Position numbers and translations under genes: made by a program | Source: Deltaproteobacteria bacterium | GTDB lineage: Bacteria; Desulfobacterota; Desulfarculia; Adiutricales; Adiutricaceae | Length of the DNA: 5,949 bases | Assembly (NCBI GenBank): GCA_031269135.1 | Contig: JAISZP010000222.1 | Location: 1-5,949 of the forward strand | Direction: 5' to 3' | Part shown: piece by piece, positions 5,930 to 5,949 of the stretch | How positions within the stretch are numbered: position 1 is the stretch's first letter | How the letters are laid out: every line of letters begins with the position of its first letter | Notes under the pieces: generated by a model | Told to the model about the DNA's origin: nothing | What the model saw: the letters and a program-made list of their open reading frames with translations, nothing else | The model's database searches: none

Positions 5930-5949
5930 CATTGTTAACGTAAATGTTA
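5927..5949. repeat. Inverted repeat at right edge
   Basis: TAACATT (5927-5933) is the reverse complement of AATGTTA (5943-5949), with a 9-nt loop containing the palindrome GTTAAC (5934-5939). It starts at the stop codon of the transposase relic. It could be a remnant of the element's end or a weak AT-rich hairpin. The window stops here, so its full extent is not visible. Confidence 0.3.

Overview
The window is built around one very large plus-strand gene (1022-5497, 1491 codons). Its product is a fused, ATP-driven iron-sulfur protein of the 2-hydroxyacyl-CoA dehydratase activator / benzoyl-CoA reductase ATPase superfamily (BadF/BadG/BcrA/BcrD type). It carries two ASKHA ATPase modules, a four-cysteine linker, a DUF2229-like module and a C-terminal dehydratase-like module. 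Proteins of this superfamily are oxygen-sensitive and typical of strict anaerobes, so the source is most likely an anaerobic bacterium. Clostridial, desulfobacterotal and spirochaetal lineages all fit, and the sequence does not decide between them.

Layout. Positions 1-1021 hold no convincing gene but are unusually rich in short repeats. There is a terminator-like hairpin at the left edge. Three exact copies of an 18-bp palindrome, TGTGAA-N6-TTCACA, follow (185-202, 242-259, 384-401), with a degenerate fourth near 40-57. Next come pyrimidine-rich imperfect repeats of about 25 nt (511-601), a 39-nt-spaced direct repeat (658-717), a consensus -10 box (787-792), seven 14-15 nt tandem repeats (799-897), a perfect 14-bp palindrome (955-968) and a small hairpin (995-1007). 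The large gene then starts at an ATG without a recognisable Shine-Dalgarno sequence.

Downstream, 5498-5707 has no gene. A strong terminator hairpin that should work in both directions lies at 5708-5744. It is followed by an AT-rich 50-residue relic of the C-terminus of an ISAzo13-type transposase (5777-5929). The window ends in an inverted repeat that overlaps the relic's stop codon.

How the parts may work together (inference): the large gene looks monocistronic, with a long repeat-structured leader and a downstream terminator. Its protein appears to combine in one chain what classical systems split between a homodimeric ATPase activator and a two-subunit dehydratase. The electron acceptor or substrate cannot be read from the sequence. 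The palindromes at 185-401 could control this gene or an unseen gene to the left.
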